From: a virus
Length of the DNA stretch: 20,264 nucleotides
Strand: one strand, 5' to 3'
IMG/VR virus record: IMGVR_UViG_3300025168_000893
Coordinates: 1-20,264 of that record
Positions 7,598 through 15,044 of the stretch are shown piece by piece (position 1 is the stretch's first letter; each line of letters opens with the position of its first letter). Both the position numbers and the translations under genes were made by a program. The notes below the pieces were generated by a model that saw only the letters and a program-made list of their open reading frames with translations, was not told the origin of the DNA and did no database searches.

Positions 7598-7906
7598 ATG
7601 GCCGAGTCAGACAACGGGTTTATTCGATTTATGCGCCACAATAGAACAAGTAGGCAATGGAGCTTGGCTGAGTTGGCCCGCCGCGCTTCCTTATCTCAGC
7701 CCGAAGTGTGTCGGCTTGAATCAGGTGTGCGCCTACCCACTATGCGGCACGTAAAGGGAATGTCCGAAGCCTTCTTTGCTGCACCAGTAAAAATCGAGGG
7801 TCAACCGCAGCGGTACGAAGAGTGGATTACCACACTGCTTGAGCTTGGTGAGCTTGCACGCATCGCCGCGCGCAGCGGGCCAGGTCGTTGGTCTAAGCGT
7901 ACTTAG
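7598..7906 (+). CDS. XRE/Cro-type helix-turn-helix regulator
   Basis: A 102-residue protein and the only rightward gene of the window. Residues 22-44 form a Cro/CI-type helix-turn-helix (SLAELARRASLSQPEVCRLE), with a short helix before and about 55 residues after. There is no peptidase or other effector domain, so it would be a simple DNA-binding repressor or activator. The ATG at 7598 was chosen because AAAGGGG ends seven bases upstream. An in-frame ATG at 7472 would add 42 hydrophobic residues, overlap the helicase start and run through the promoter region, so it is unlikely. The gene is divergent from the replication operon and ends with its TAG abutting the stop of the converging late operon. 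The likely target is the inverted repeat at 7530-7548, an inference from position. Confidence 0.82.
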   Translation: MAESDNGFIRFMRHNRTSRQWSLAELARRASLSQPEVCRLESGVRLPTMRHVKGMSEAFFAAPVKIEGQPQRYEEWITTLLELGELARIAARSGPGRWSKRT

Positions 7907-8161
7907 CTACACATCCTTGTTTTCGATCATCTTGGCGATGTCTTTCTTGAGCTTGTCTTCTTCTTTGCTCTTGATGATCGCGTCTAACTTCGCTGTCTGA
8001 TCCGTCAGTTGAGTTGCAATCGTGTCAGTCATCTGGTCAATGCGCTTCTGAGCGAACCAGTTGGTAGCAATCAAGTAAATGGCAAAGATGCCCATAGCAC
8101 CATACTCCAGCAGGGCAGTGACTATACTGCTGGCACTATCGGCTACGACTTGCTCATCCAT
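7907..8161 (-). CDS. Small membrane protein with one TM segment and coiled coil (holin candidate)
   Basis: An 84-residue protein with one predicted membrane segment at about 14-36 (ALLEYGAMGIFAIYLIATNW), followed by a charged helical tail, residues 38-84, rich in Lys, Asp and Glu. Short N terminus, single hydrophobic segment and cationic coiled-coil tail recall BhlA/UviB-type holins, but I cannot confirm homology. It is the last gene of the late operon and overlaps the YkuD-like gene by one base (TAATG). Position next to a candidate wall-degrading enzyme supports a lysis role. Its stop abuts the stop of the XRE gene on the other strand. Confidence 0.6.
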   Translation of the reverse strand: MDEQVVADSASSIVTALLEYGAMGIFAIYLIATNWFAQKRIDQMTDTIATQLTDQTAKLDAIIKSKEEDKLKKDIAKMIENKDV

Positions 8162-8739
8162 TAGAAATCCGGCTGGTCAACGAGGGTATAGGTAAAGCTA
8201 TCGCCCCACTTTGTTTTGGCGCAGTACACGATGCTCATAAGCTCGTCGAAGTGGGCTTCTTCTGCGAAAACCTGGCAGCCGGCTGAGAACCGATTTACCT
8301 GCGTAGATTTTTTTCTGCCCGATTTGTGGATGTTGATTCCGTACATCCCTTCTTGGGCAGTTGAAGGGGCCATGTCCAGAGTCTCGTCCCGATTCTTGTC
8401 TCGGTACACCGTGACGGCTTTGCGCTGAACGAGAGCGTCATACCCCCGGTGCAAGCCGATTTTGTACGCGCCGCGATACTGGCCGGGCTTCAAGATGGCA
8501 GTCCCATCGACGTTCATCGGGTGCGTCCGCCAATACGTGCCTGGGTCCGTCGTCGCTGGCCATGTACGCGTTACCCACCCAACTTCGTCCCTGTAGACGA
8601 GGCAGATGCGATCATCGAAGGTATTAGCATCGCTGGCTACAGTACGGATGCCAATGATGTTCAGGTTGTACTCGCCCTTAGTGAACACTGCGTGGCCAAG
8701 GGACGCGACATAATCAAGCAGGACTGGGAGCTTAGTCAC
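8161..8739 (-). CDS. YkuD-like (L,D-transpeptidase-fold) cysteine enzyme, candidate wall-acting lysis protein
   Basis: A 192-residue protein. The diagnostic part is MYGINIHKSG (residues 132-141) followed by NRFSAGCQVF (149-158), giving H138, then S152-A-G154-C155 with 16 residues between His and Cys. This matches the H-x(14-18)-S-x-G-C catalytic signature of YkuD-fold L,D-transpeptidases, which act on peptidoglycan stem peptides through a cysteine. No signal peptide or wall-binding domain is visible. It lies between small membrane proteins and no lysozyme or amidase is present in the window, so it may serve as the endolysin; this is inference. The start is GTG, overlapping the upstream gene by 8 bases with no strong ribosome site, which suggests coupled translation. 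It could instead be a structural or wall-remodelling enzyme. Confidence 0.65.
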   Translation of the reverse strand: MTKLPVLLDYVASLGHAVFTKGEYNLNIIGIRTVASDANTFDDRICLVYRDEVGWVTRTWPATTDPGTYWRTHPMNVDGTAILKPGQYRGAYKIGLHRGYDALVQRKAVTVYRDKNRDETLDMAPSTAQEGMYGINIHKSGRKKSTQVNRFSAGCQVFAEEAHFDELMSIVYCAKTKWGDSFTYTLVDQPDF

Positions 8740-8950
8740 AGTTGATATTCATTGCTTGGCACATCCGAGCCTGGTTCTGCAAGATAATAGATATGTCTTC
8801 ACGGACACCATCTTGGCTCATCTCAAGTTTGTTGACTCGTAGACCGAGGTTGTCCAAAGACATCCAGCCACCGCCAGCAAAGAAGATCATACCAACAACC
8901 CAGATAAAAAGTTTTGTATCGAGCCATGAAGGCAAGCTATCTGCGCTCAT
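8732..8950 (-). CDS. Small single-TM protein of the lysis cassette
   Basis: A 72-residue protein with one predicted membrane segment at about 13-32 (KLFIWVVGMIFFAGGGWMSL), then a helical tail with heptad-like spacing (residues 33-62) and two late cysteines (C64, C71). The layout resembles an inner-membrane spanin subunit or a small holin; I do not recognise a family. It has a strong GGAGGA ribosome site before ATG. Its start overlaps the stop of the preceding gene as ATGA, and its end overlaps the YkuD-like gene by 8 bases. Confidence 0.6.
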   Translation of the reverse strand: MSADSLPSWLDTKLFIWVVGMIFFAGGGWMSLDNLGLRVNKLEMSQDGVREDISIILQNQARMCQAMNINCD

Positions 8951-9387
8951 CGGAATCCTCCAGAACTATAATGATATGCGGTACCTAACCCTACTGTAAC
9001 AACTCCAACAGTCACAAGAGTCTCAATCCTTCCCAACCAACGCTGGGTGCCTGGTCTCTCAAGGAAGGGTAGTGGCTTGTTTGCCTCTTCTAACTTGACT
9101 TTATACCAATCCCGGTCAGCCTTCAAAGCAGTAGTATCAATCGTGTATCTTTCCGAGACCGCCTTTCCCCAAGACTCAGTTGCGAGCAAATCCGAATAAT
9201 CGGACAATGGAACAGCAATAGCCGAGCACAAGGCTTTGCTATCTTGACCCAGGATGGACGGCGCTATGCCCTTACCCACTTCAATCGGGTAGGTCATGCC
9301 GCACTGGCCAGGCACGTCGGCGATGGGGGGCAGGCGTTCAGGCATGTCTACAGCCCAAGCTAATCCCGATAGCAGTAATAGGATCAT
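8947..9387 (-). CDS. Secreted membrane-anchored protein of the lysis cassette (spanin-like candidate)
   Basis: A 146-residue protein. Residues 1-12 (MILLLLSGLAWA) look like a short signal peptide with an AWA cleavage site. A Pro-rich stretch and two cysteines (C29, C54) follow, then a mostly helical charged region (60-105), and a C-terminal membrane segment at about 121-138 (IETLVTVGVVTVGLGTAY). A signal at one end and an anchor at the other, with a periplasmic helix between, recalls unimolecular spanins, but there is no lipobox cysteine after the signal, so the outer-membrane link is missing. It joins its neighbours by ATGA overlaps on both sides. The spanin idea rests on topology and position. 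Confidence 0.55.
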   Translation of the reverse strand: MILLLLSGLAWAVDMPERLPPIADVPGQCGMTYPIEVGKGIAPSILGQDSKALCSAIAVPLSDYSDLLATESWGKAVSERYTIDTTALKADRDWYKVKLEEANKPLPFLERPGTQRWLGRIETLVTVGVVTVGLGTAYHYSSGGFR

Positions 9388-9653
9388 TCTTTGGGCGACC
9401 GTTTACGGGCATTACCCAAGGCCGCAAGCTGGGCTGCGGTGTTGGCCTCGTTTAGAGCCGAGGTCACCCGGTCTATTTCTTCTTCGAAAGTCTGTTGGAT
9501 ATTATCGCGAGCAGCATCAGCCACAAGATTCTTAGGCGGCGCATCAGGCTTTTTGGTTTTCTTTTTTCCACAACCACTCTTCCCTACGAAGACCGCAAGG
9601 ACGATTGCGCCAAGAGCCGCGAGGATCTGGATGATGGTGTCCATTTCGATCAT
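9384..9653 (-). CDS. Small membrane protein with N-terminal TM and periplasmic coiled coil (i-spanin-like candidate)
   Basis: An 89-residue protein. A membrane segment at about 5-24 (DTIIQILAALGAIVLAVFVG) is followed by a lysine-rich patch (GKSGCGKKKTKK) and an Ala/Gln/Glu-rich helix at 43-82. An N-terminal anchor with a helical soluble tail is the Rz-type inner-membrane spanin layout, but it is shorter than usual and the Lys patch would more naturally face the cytoplasm, so orientation is uncertain. The first ATG overlaps the stop of the preceding gene as ATGA; an ATG three codons later is an alternative start. Confidence 0.55.
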   Translation of the reverse strand: MIEMDTIIQILAALGAIVLAVFVGKSGCGKKKTKKPDAPPKNLVADAARDNIQQTFEEEIDRVTSALNEANTAAQLAALGNARKRSPKE

Positions 9654-10021
9654 GACGCTACCAAGCGAACTACGACGGAGCTGGTTGGGGCTGTTCCATT
9701 ACCCGAGGCTGGATTCGACGTGCACCAGGTAGTCACACCCGCAGCATACAACGCGCCCTCTTGGATGGCGTAAGAGAGTCGCTGCCCGGCAGGCGCATAG
9801 AACATCCAAGTATGGTCAGAGGCCACCGAACCGATGCTCGCCGCGTCCGCGATGCGTAGATACACCGAATCTGTCGTATTCGCCGTATTATCAATGTCGA
9901 CCAGGTAGATTCGACCAGAGGTATTACCTGTAACGTTGTTCTTGATTCCCGCGTTCGCGACTAAGTCAACGACCAGGGTACCCGCAAGTGCTGTAGCTGT
10001 AGTGGATCGTGTGATTGCCAT
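9650..10021 (-). CDS. Small beta-rich virion-type protein, paralogue A
   Basis: A 123-residue protein rich in Ala, Thr, Val and Ser with no membrane segment, apparently all beta. It shares with the protein at 10603-10995 the blocks NVTG..(S/A)G..Y.V.IDN and W.FYA.A......Y.I..G......W. The two are clear paralogues, and weaker versions of the blocks appear in the proteins at 10025 and 11005. No function is recognised; a capsid decoration or fibre-associated role is possible. It lies three bases after the preceding gene with a weak ribosome site (TGAGCC), which suggests coupled translation. Confidence 0.75.
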   Translation of the reverse strand: MAITRSTTATALAGTLVVDLVANAGIKNNVTGNTSGRIYLVDIDNTANTTDSVYLRIADAASIGSVASDHTWMFYAPAGQRLSYAIQEGALYAAGVTTWCTSNPASGNGTAPTSSVVVRLVAS

Positions 10022-10024
10022 GGC

Positions 10025-10399
10025 TCAGCTACACGTCAAGCGAACAGTCGCTAAGCCGGTCAAGCTCGTTGTATCTGTCTGATTAGCTGATCTGGTCGCC
10101 CAGATACTCAACTGGGTAAAAGCAAACCCGTAAGGTATCTGGAACCACTCACGCGTGTATGCCTTACCTTTGATGATCAACTGCGGTACGGAACTACCCG
10201 GCGTGGGGTCGGCACCGTCATACAACTTCACCCAGTAGTCTGCCGACGCGTCTGTGCCGTCCAGGTACACGTTAAACAACCGACCTGGACCACCAGTGAC
10301 GTTCGACTGGACCTCTGTTGCCGTCTGCATGTTTGAGACCTCTACGATCTTAAAGTCTACAGCACCATGAAACCCGGTAGCTTTGAGCGTTGCTGCCAT
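10025..10399 (-). CDS. Small beta-rich virion-type protein, paralogue B
   Basis: A 124-residue beta-rich protein. It carries SNVTGGPGRLFNVYLDG and PQLIIKGKAYT, then IPYGFAFTQLSIWAT. The last block is nearly the same as IPSGVAFTKLSLWQT in the protein at 11005-11373, which makes those two the closest pair; the NVTG block links it to the other two. No known domain recognised. The start is ATG, three bases after the holin-like gene. Likely a virion protein by neighbourhood, not by homology. Confidence 0.75.
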   Translation of the reverse strand: MAATLKATGFHGAVDFKIVEVSNMQTATEVQSNVTGGPGRLFNVYLDGTDASADYWVKLYDGADPTPGSSVPQLIIKGKAYTREWFQIPYGFAFTQLSIWATRSANQTDTTSLTGLATVRLTCS

Positions 10400-10402
10400 A
10401 AG

Positions 10403-10594
10403 TTACTTCTTGCTCAGCGCAGCCATGGCTTTCTCGGCACTATCACCCGCAATGTAAGCAAGCCCAAGATACAACCACTGGGTTGAGTCGAGCATTCCCA
10501 AAGCGAGAAGGGCTGTACCTAATGCGAGGACTGCGAGCCTACGCCACGAGATTCGATGCTGAGAATCGAAGAATGTTTTAAGTAAGGCTTTCAT
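10403..10594 (-). CDS. Small holin-like membrane protein
   Basis: A 63-residue protein with a basic N terminus (MKALLKTFFDSQHRISWRR), a membrane segment at about 19-35 (LAVLALGTALLALGMLD) and a second, weaker hydrophobic stretch at about 40-49 (WLYLGLAYIAG), ending in a short charged tail (SKK). The size and topology fit small phage holins, but no family was recognised. The ribosome site is AGGGGA. It sits between two pairs of structural-type paralogues rather than in the lysis cassette, so a membrane role in assembly is also possible. Confidence 0.6.
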   Translation of the reverse strand: MKALLKTFFDSQHRISWRRLAVLALGTALLALGMLDSTQWLYLGLAYIAGDSAEKAMAALSKK

Positions 10595-10602
10595 GGGTTC
10601 CC

Positions 10603-10995
10603 CTATGTAGTGAGAATCTTAGTTGTGACCGGGTTACCGGGGTCCGTTTGCGCAACAGTAGTCGCCGCCGAGCCGTTAGCCGCCGTTGATGTACCCCAAA
10701 AGGACAAGGCAGTGGAAAACGCCACACCGGTTTCGATTACATACGATGTCTTAGTAGATGCCGCCGCGTAAAAAACCCAATCAGCGGACGTCGTTGACGG
10801 CGTAGCGTTAGCAACGTCTCCCGCTTTTACATACGTCGCCGCAGCGTTATTCTTGTTGTCAATCTGAACGTAGTACATGATACCCGCGGCACCTGTAACG
10901 TTATCTTCCGCCGCGTTGCTGTTCGTGTCTGTGGCCGCGTCAATGACGAGCTTAGTGGCTAATGGGTTGGATACATCTGCAACTGTAACAGCCAT
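10603..10995 (-). CDS. Small beta-rich virion-type protein, paralogue C
   Basis: A 130-residue Ala/Thr-rich, probably all-beta protein. The blocks DNVTGAAGIMYYVQIDN and DWVFYAAASTKTSYVIETG, followed by W at the end of the next strand, align with the protein at 9650-10021, making it the nearest paralogue. It has a strong AGGAGG ribosome site, the best among the four paralogues, which suggests high expression as for a virion component. No function is recognised. Confidence 0.75.
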   Translation of the reverse strand: MAVTVADVSNPLATKLVIDAATDTNSNAAEDNVTGAAGIMYYVQIDNKNNAAATYVKAGDVANATPSTTSADWVFYAAASTKTSYVIETGVAFSTALSFWGTSTAANGSAATTVAQTDPGNPVTTKILTT

Positions 10996-11004
10996 GATGG
11001 CCTC

Positions 11005-11373
11005 CTATGTTGTGACCAGTGTAACATTAAACGCAGCGGCAATTGACGCGTTGTTGACGTCGGTGCTCAGGGTCGTCTGCCATAAACTTAACTTGGTAAA
11101 CGCAACACCACTCGGTATTGTGACGCGAACAGTCGTGCTCGCGGGCACTTTAATCATAATATCAGGCACCGTGGTGCTGACAACTACCGTTGCTTCCGTG
11201 AGTGTAATCTTGAGATACCCAGCGTTTGCGCCGTTGACGACCGTGATGCTATGCAAAAACCCCGACGATGCAGTCACGTCGTCCATTGACGCATGAGTCA
11301 GTGCCGTATCCGAGACAATCTTATAGGTCAAAGTCTCAGTATCGAATCGAGCTGTTTTAAGATTTGTACTCAT
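11005..11373 (-). CDS. Small beta-rich virion-type protein, paralogue D
   Basis: A 122-residue Thr/Val-rich protein, first of the four paralogues to be transcribed. It shares PDIMIKVPAS and IPSGVAFTKLSLWQT with the protein at 10025-10399. The DDVTASSG block matches NVTG..G of the others only weakly. The start is ATG with AGGAT upstream. No known domain; role as minor capsid, decoration or fibre-associated protein is a guess from context. Confidence 0.75.
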   Translation of the reverse strand: MSTNLKTARFDTETLTYKIVSDTALTHASMDDVTASSGFLHSITVVNGANAGYLKITLTEATVVVSTTVPDIMIKVPASTTVRVTIPSGVAFTKLSLWQTTLSTDVNNASIAAAFNVTLVTT

Positions 11374-11382
11374 TGTAATATC

Positions 11383-12516
11383 CTATACGGGGAGGTAAAC
11401 ATTCGCGGCGACGGCTTCCAGGTTCTCAACATTGCTTCCGCCGGTTGGGAATCTCATATTGGTATTGCTTCCACCGTCTTGGGCACCAGTTTGCTCAGCC
11501 CAGCTATCGCCGTTGTTTGTGCTGATGCTCACCCGCCCGCTGTCATGCACCACAATCCAGTTACCCAACCCATCGGTTGCGACATCGCGGGCATCGGTTC
11601 GCGGTAAGTCGTTGGAGTTCTTTGTCCAATTCTGTCCACCGTCTGTGCTGCGTGACGTGTCGTTGCTAGTGACAATAATCACCGTTCCATCACCCGCTGC
11701 CATGCGTCGGGCTGCTTGGCTGACGATGGCCTGGGCGGTCGCATCGGCACCACCGACTTGGGCTATGGTCCAAGCTGACGTATCAGCCGCCGCCGCATGA
11801 TAGACCCGTGAGTTCCCCGTAGCGCGCAAGAAGACCGACCATCGGCTGGCTGTGTATGCCATCGAATAGGCTGTATAACCAGACAAGTCCGTACCTCCCC
11901 AGCTTGCGAAGTTCACCACCCGCGCCCAGGATGCACCATCGTCAGTGGATAGAAAAACATTCATGCCCTGAGCAAACATCCATTCCCCAGCGCCATCCGA
12001 CACCACTTCATAGATGGTGACACCACTCGACCACCCGGTAACGCCTGACATGTCTAAAGAGGTCCAACCCGATGTTCCCGCAGTTGAACGATAAACCAGG
12101 CCGTTCTTGCCTACAGCGATCCAAACATTGTTGCCCCAGGCAACCCCCTGTAAAGTATTCGTCGCGTTCATATCTGACCACCCACCAGTATTCGTCGGAT
12201 CGGATGAAACCCGAAGCTCACGGTTACCGTTCGAGTCTGTGACTGCCCATAATGGATTTCCACTACCATCTTTTCCATACGCGATGTTGGTGTAGTCGGA
12301 ACTTCCCATGCTGCCAGAAACGTAACAAGTCCAATCGTTAAGATCGGATGCGGGTGCCGTACCCACACCACCATCTTCGCCCACCAAGGTCCACAGCGAT
12401 GCCCCCGCTGCGGGTACACCACATCCGTTGATGGCTTGGATGTTGGCCTTTGCCACGCCGTTAACCGCCTCAACGTCGGCAGCGGCTACGCCATCTATTG
12501 CTTCGATGTCAGCCAT
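11383..12516 (-). CDS. Asp-box (BNR) beta-propeller tail protein
   Basis: A 377-residue protein. Residues 4-34 hold three 11-residue repeats (IEAIDGVAAAD, VEAVNGVAKAN, IQAINGCGVPA), a pattern seen at the N termini of some phage appendage proteins. Residues 40-377 form repeated beta units with three clear Asp boxes: STDDGASW (190-197), STDGGQNW (290-297) and STNNGDSW (332-339); further S/T-Gly-Trp units are degenerate. This predicts a sialidase-type beta-propeller, common in receptor-binding and glycan-binding proteins. I see no set of sialidase catalytic residues (Arg triad, Tyr/Glu), so binding rather than cleavage is more likely. It overlaps the fibre gene by one base (TAATG), consistent with the two being assembled together. 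Confidence 0.78.
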   Translation of the reverse strand: MADIEAIDGVAAADVEAVNGVAKANIQAINGCGVPAAGASLWTLVGEDGGVGTAPASDLNDWTCYVSGSMGSSDYTNIAYGKDGSGNPLWAVTDSNGNRELRVSSDPTNTGGWSDMNATNTLQGVAWGNNVWIAVGKNGLVYRSTAGTSGWTSLDMSGVTGWSSGVTIYEVVSDGAGEWMFAQGMNVFLSTDDGASWARVVNFASWGGTDLSGYTAYSMAYTASRWSVFLRATGNSRVYHAAAADTSAWTIAQVGGADATAQAIVSQAARRMAAGDGTVIIVTSNDTSRSTDGGQNWTKNSNDLPRTDARDVATDGLGNWIVVHDSGRVSISTNNGDSWAEQTGAQDGGSNTNMRFPTGGSNVENLEAVAANVYLPV

Positions 12517-15044
12517 TAGGCGACCTCAATGATGTCGTTGCTTGGATTGAAGTAAACCATATCCGCTGTCACAGCCCATCCGAGGACTTGTACGAAGTCG
12601 CCGTCCGTATCGGGCGCGGTCTGCTCGGGCACGTTTTGGCTCGATGTCTCTGCTTCAGGTGTATAGAGCGCCCCAGCTATAGTGTAAGCCGGAAAGGTAC
12701 CGTTATCGCGGAGAAACCCTTGAAGCAGAAACTTGCCCACTGCATCCCCAGCTATGTCATCAGCCGCCATGGCGACACAACGAGATGTAGCTGCGGCAGT
12801 CGCAACGGCTTTCCACATCTTACTGTCACTGGCCTTGAAGTAGACGACTTCGCCTCGTTCTAAGGCTTCACCAGCAGTAAAGAACGCGGTCACACCTGAA
12901 ACCGTTTCGTCCGCGATTGCCGTATTGATACTCAGTGTTCCAAGAACCTCAACGTTTGCCGCCGAATCAACCACAATCGCGGGCGTGGTGCCGTGTGCTG
13001 CGCCTACACCAATCTCAAGAGTGTCCGTCCCATCGTCTAAACCAATACGATAGTCTTGAGCGTTGCCATCAAAGACCAGCATGGTGTCTTCTGCACCCGC
13101 ATCACCGATGGTCAGCTTCGGGGTTGCTCCACCGATGAGGATGTCACCACCACTTACGGTCAGATCACCCGATACCGTAGTCAAAGATGCAGCACCACTA
13201 CCGATAGTTACGTCAATCTCATCCTCGGCGTCACCATCAGAAATGACAAGGCCAGGCTGGGATTCACCGTCATGGGAGGCCACCTCAAAAATAAGCTCGC
13301 CACCCTCTTGACCATTGGTATGTACCTTGACGATGGCAGCGATCTTAGCAAACTGAACTTGGTCTTGGTTGGCATCGTCACCAACAAACTCAATGACACC
13401 GCACTCATCATTTGCTGCACCCGCAGCGCCCTTGTCCTTAACGAAGCGAAGGCGAGCGCCGTCAGCGTCATTCGTGGTGTTCTTGATAATGAGCAGCGGG
13501 TCTGTAGCGTTCGCTGACTCAAACGTGTTTGTGTCGCCGCTAAACGTGGCATCAGCCGAGAAAGTCTTGGCCCCAGAAAACGTCTGCACTCCAGACAAGT
13601 GGGCCGTATCAGCGTCGAGGTAAGCAGAGGCTACAGCAGTCCCCTGCCAAACGCCTGTGCCAATCGTACCAGTTGTCGTGAGGTTCGAGAGCGTATCAAT
13701 CGCGGCTTCGATTGTCGCTTCAGTTGTAGCGTCCAACGCATCGACATTTGAGAGCGTCATTGTGCCGCTACTGTCGGACAAGATGGCATTGCTCCCAAAC
13801 TTGAGTGCCTTACTCTCAGCGCAAACAACATCTCCAACAAACGTGGCAGACAAGTCATCACTAATCGTCAGTGCGGTAGCAGTAGCATTTAGTGAGCTAC
13901 CAGAACCAGCGGCATTGGCCGTCTTAAAGATGATGTCACCGCCGGCACCAGACCCCTTACCTTGACCACCTGCAATAATGACATCGCCACCAGCAATGTT
14001 GTTTGTTGTCCCCGCGGTAGTAGCGCCAGCGGTCAATACAAGGTTCTTTCCGACTGCGTTATGGGCGGTCGGTTCAAGAGAGAGCGTAGCGTGCTGCCCA
14101 TTCCCAAAAAAGACGTCGCCGCCGTCAATGGTAAGATCCGTGCCTACAAACGCCGTGGTTGTTGCACTAAGTGCGCCCGTCACTGCCAGGGTCGAGCCGT
14201 CGAAGCTAAGATTGCCCTCGGAGGTGACCGTACCATCGCCATCATCGGTGATGAGTTGGTTGGCAGCGCCGCTGACACCAACGGAGTGGAGGTCACTAAC
14301 AGTGAGGACACCAGAAGAGGCTGTCAATCCGGTAGCGGCAGCCGCTCCCGCTTGGAGCGCGCTCAAGGCGGTAATGGTCGTGCGCTGCTCCGCCGCGCCG
14401 TCCGAGTCCAGTGTGGCAAAACTGTCGGTAGCGGTGGGCGTGATCGCACTTAGCTCGGACAAGTCAAGGGTAAGCGTTACCGTCCCGCTGCTCCCACCCC
14501 CGGAAAGCCCTACGCCCGCAGTAACACCCGTGATGTCACCAACAGTGGGTGATTCACCAACAAACTTCGCGCCATCCCAGGTCAGAACGTCGCCGCTCGA
14601 CATAGAATCTTGGCCCAACTTGGTCACGTTACCCGAGGCATCAATCGTAATTGCGGCTGTGCCGCCTGCTTCCTTCAGCGACCCACCATCATCAAGGATG
14701 ATGTCTCCCGACGCAGTTAGGTCGGCGCAGGAGAGGTTTGCGTCAGTCAAAGTCAGGTCACCGCTACTGCCGCCGGTAGCCGACGTCGTGCAAGCAACCC
14801 ATTTGTCGGCGCTTTCGTCCCAGACTAACCCCGCGTTAGCCGATGAGCCGCGCTCTACAATGACGCCGGCATCGCCTGAAGGAGTGCCGCTGGTTCCGTT
14901 GCCCAGCTCAATGAGCTTGTCGGCGATGACGGTGTTGGTCGACGCAATCGTCGTCGTTGCACCATTTACGGTCAAGTCACCGTTGACTGTGGCGTTGCCG
15001 TCTGCATCGACGTCGATATTCCGTTGCCAAATACTACCAGCCAT
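12516..15044 (-). CDS. Large fibre-like structural protein
   Basis: An 842-residue Gly/Ser/Thr/Ala/Asp-rich protein, typical of phage tail or capsid fibres. Residues 10-90 hold the module DLTVNGATTTI followed by LGNGTSGTPSGDAGVIVERG and WDESADKW, which recurs in structural proteins of marine phages. Residues 90-700 repeat short beta units (GDLTVSGGDI, FDGSTLAVTG, TIDGGDVFFG) expected to form a long trimeric beta fibre. Residues 720-842 are a distinct globular tip (ALERGEVVYFKAS, then GDAVGKFLLQGFL), possibly receptor binding. It has few cysteines (C85, C106, C408, C548, C756). The start is ATG with GGAGAG upstream and a TAATG overlap with the preceding gene. The opposite strand has a long open frame here, an effect of the repetitive codons, not a gene. 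Confidence 0.85.
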   Translation of the reverse strand: MAGSIWQRNIDVDADGNATVNGDLTVNGATTTIASTNTVIADKLIELGNGTSGTPSGDAGVIVERGSSANAGLVWDESADKWVACTTSATGGSSGDLTLTDANLSCADLTASGDIILDDGGSLKEAGGTAAITIDASGNVTKLGQDSMSSGDVLTWDGAKFVGESPTVGDITGVTAGVGLSGGGSSGTVTLTLDLSELSAITPTATDSFATLDSDGAAEQRTTITALSALQAGAAAATGLTASSGVLTVSDLHSVGVSGAANQLITDDGDGTVTSEGNLSFDGSTLAVTGALSATTTAFVGTDLTIDGGDVFFGNGQHATLSLEPTAHNAVGKNLVLTAGATTAGTTNNIAGGDVIIAGGQGKGSGAGGDIIFKTANAAGSGSSLNATATALTISDDLSATFVGDVVCAESKALKFGSNAILSDSSGTMTLSNVDALDATTEATIEAAIDTLSNLTTTGTIGTGVWQGTAVASAYLDADTAHLSGVQTFSGAKTFSADATFSGDTNTFESANATDPLLIIKNTTNDADGARLRFVKDKGAAGAANDECGVIEFVGDDANQDQVQFAKIAAIVKVHTNGQEGGELIFEVASHDGESQPGLVISDGDAEDEIDVTIGSGAASLTTVSGDLTVSGGDILIGGATPKLTIGDAGAEDTMLVFDGNAQDYRIGLDDGTDTLEIGVGAAHGTTPAIVVDSAANVEVLGTLSINTAIADETVSGVTAFFTAGEALERGEVVYFKASDSKMWKAVATAAATSRCVAMAADDIAGDAVGKFLLQGFLRDNGTFPAYTIAGALYTPEAETSSQNVPEQTAPDTDGDFVQVLGWAVTADMVYFNPSNDIIEVA

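Noticed and set aside
7924-7980. 8-bp inverted repeat CGATCATC/GATGATCG as a terminator
   Set aside because: The loop is 41 bases and no T-run follows; it lies inside a Lys/Asp/Ile-rich coding stretch where such repeats arise by chance.
11383-12516. Active sialidase
   Set aside because: Only structural Asp boxes are visible; the arginine triad and Tyr/Glu nucleophile pair of sialidases could not be identified.
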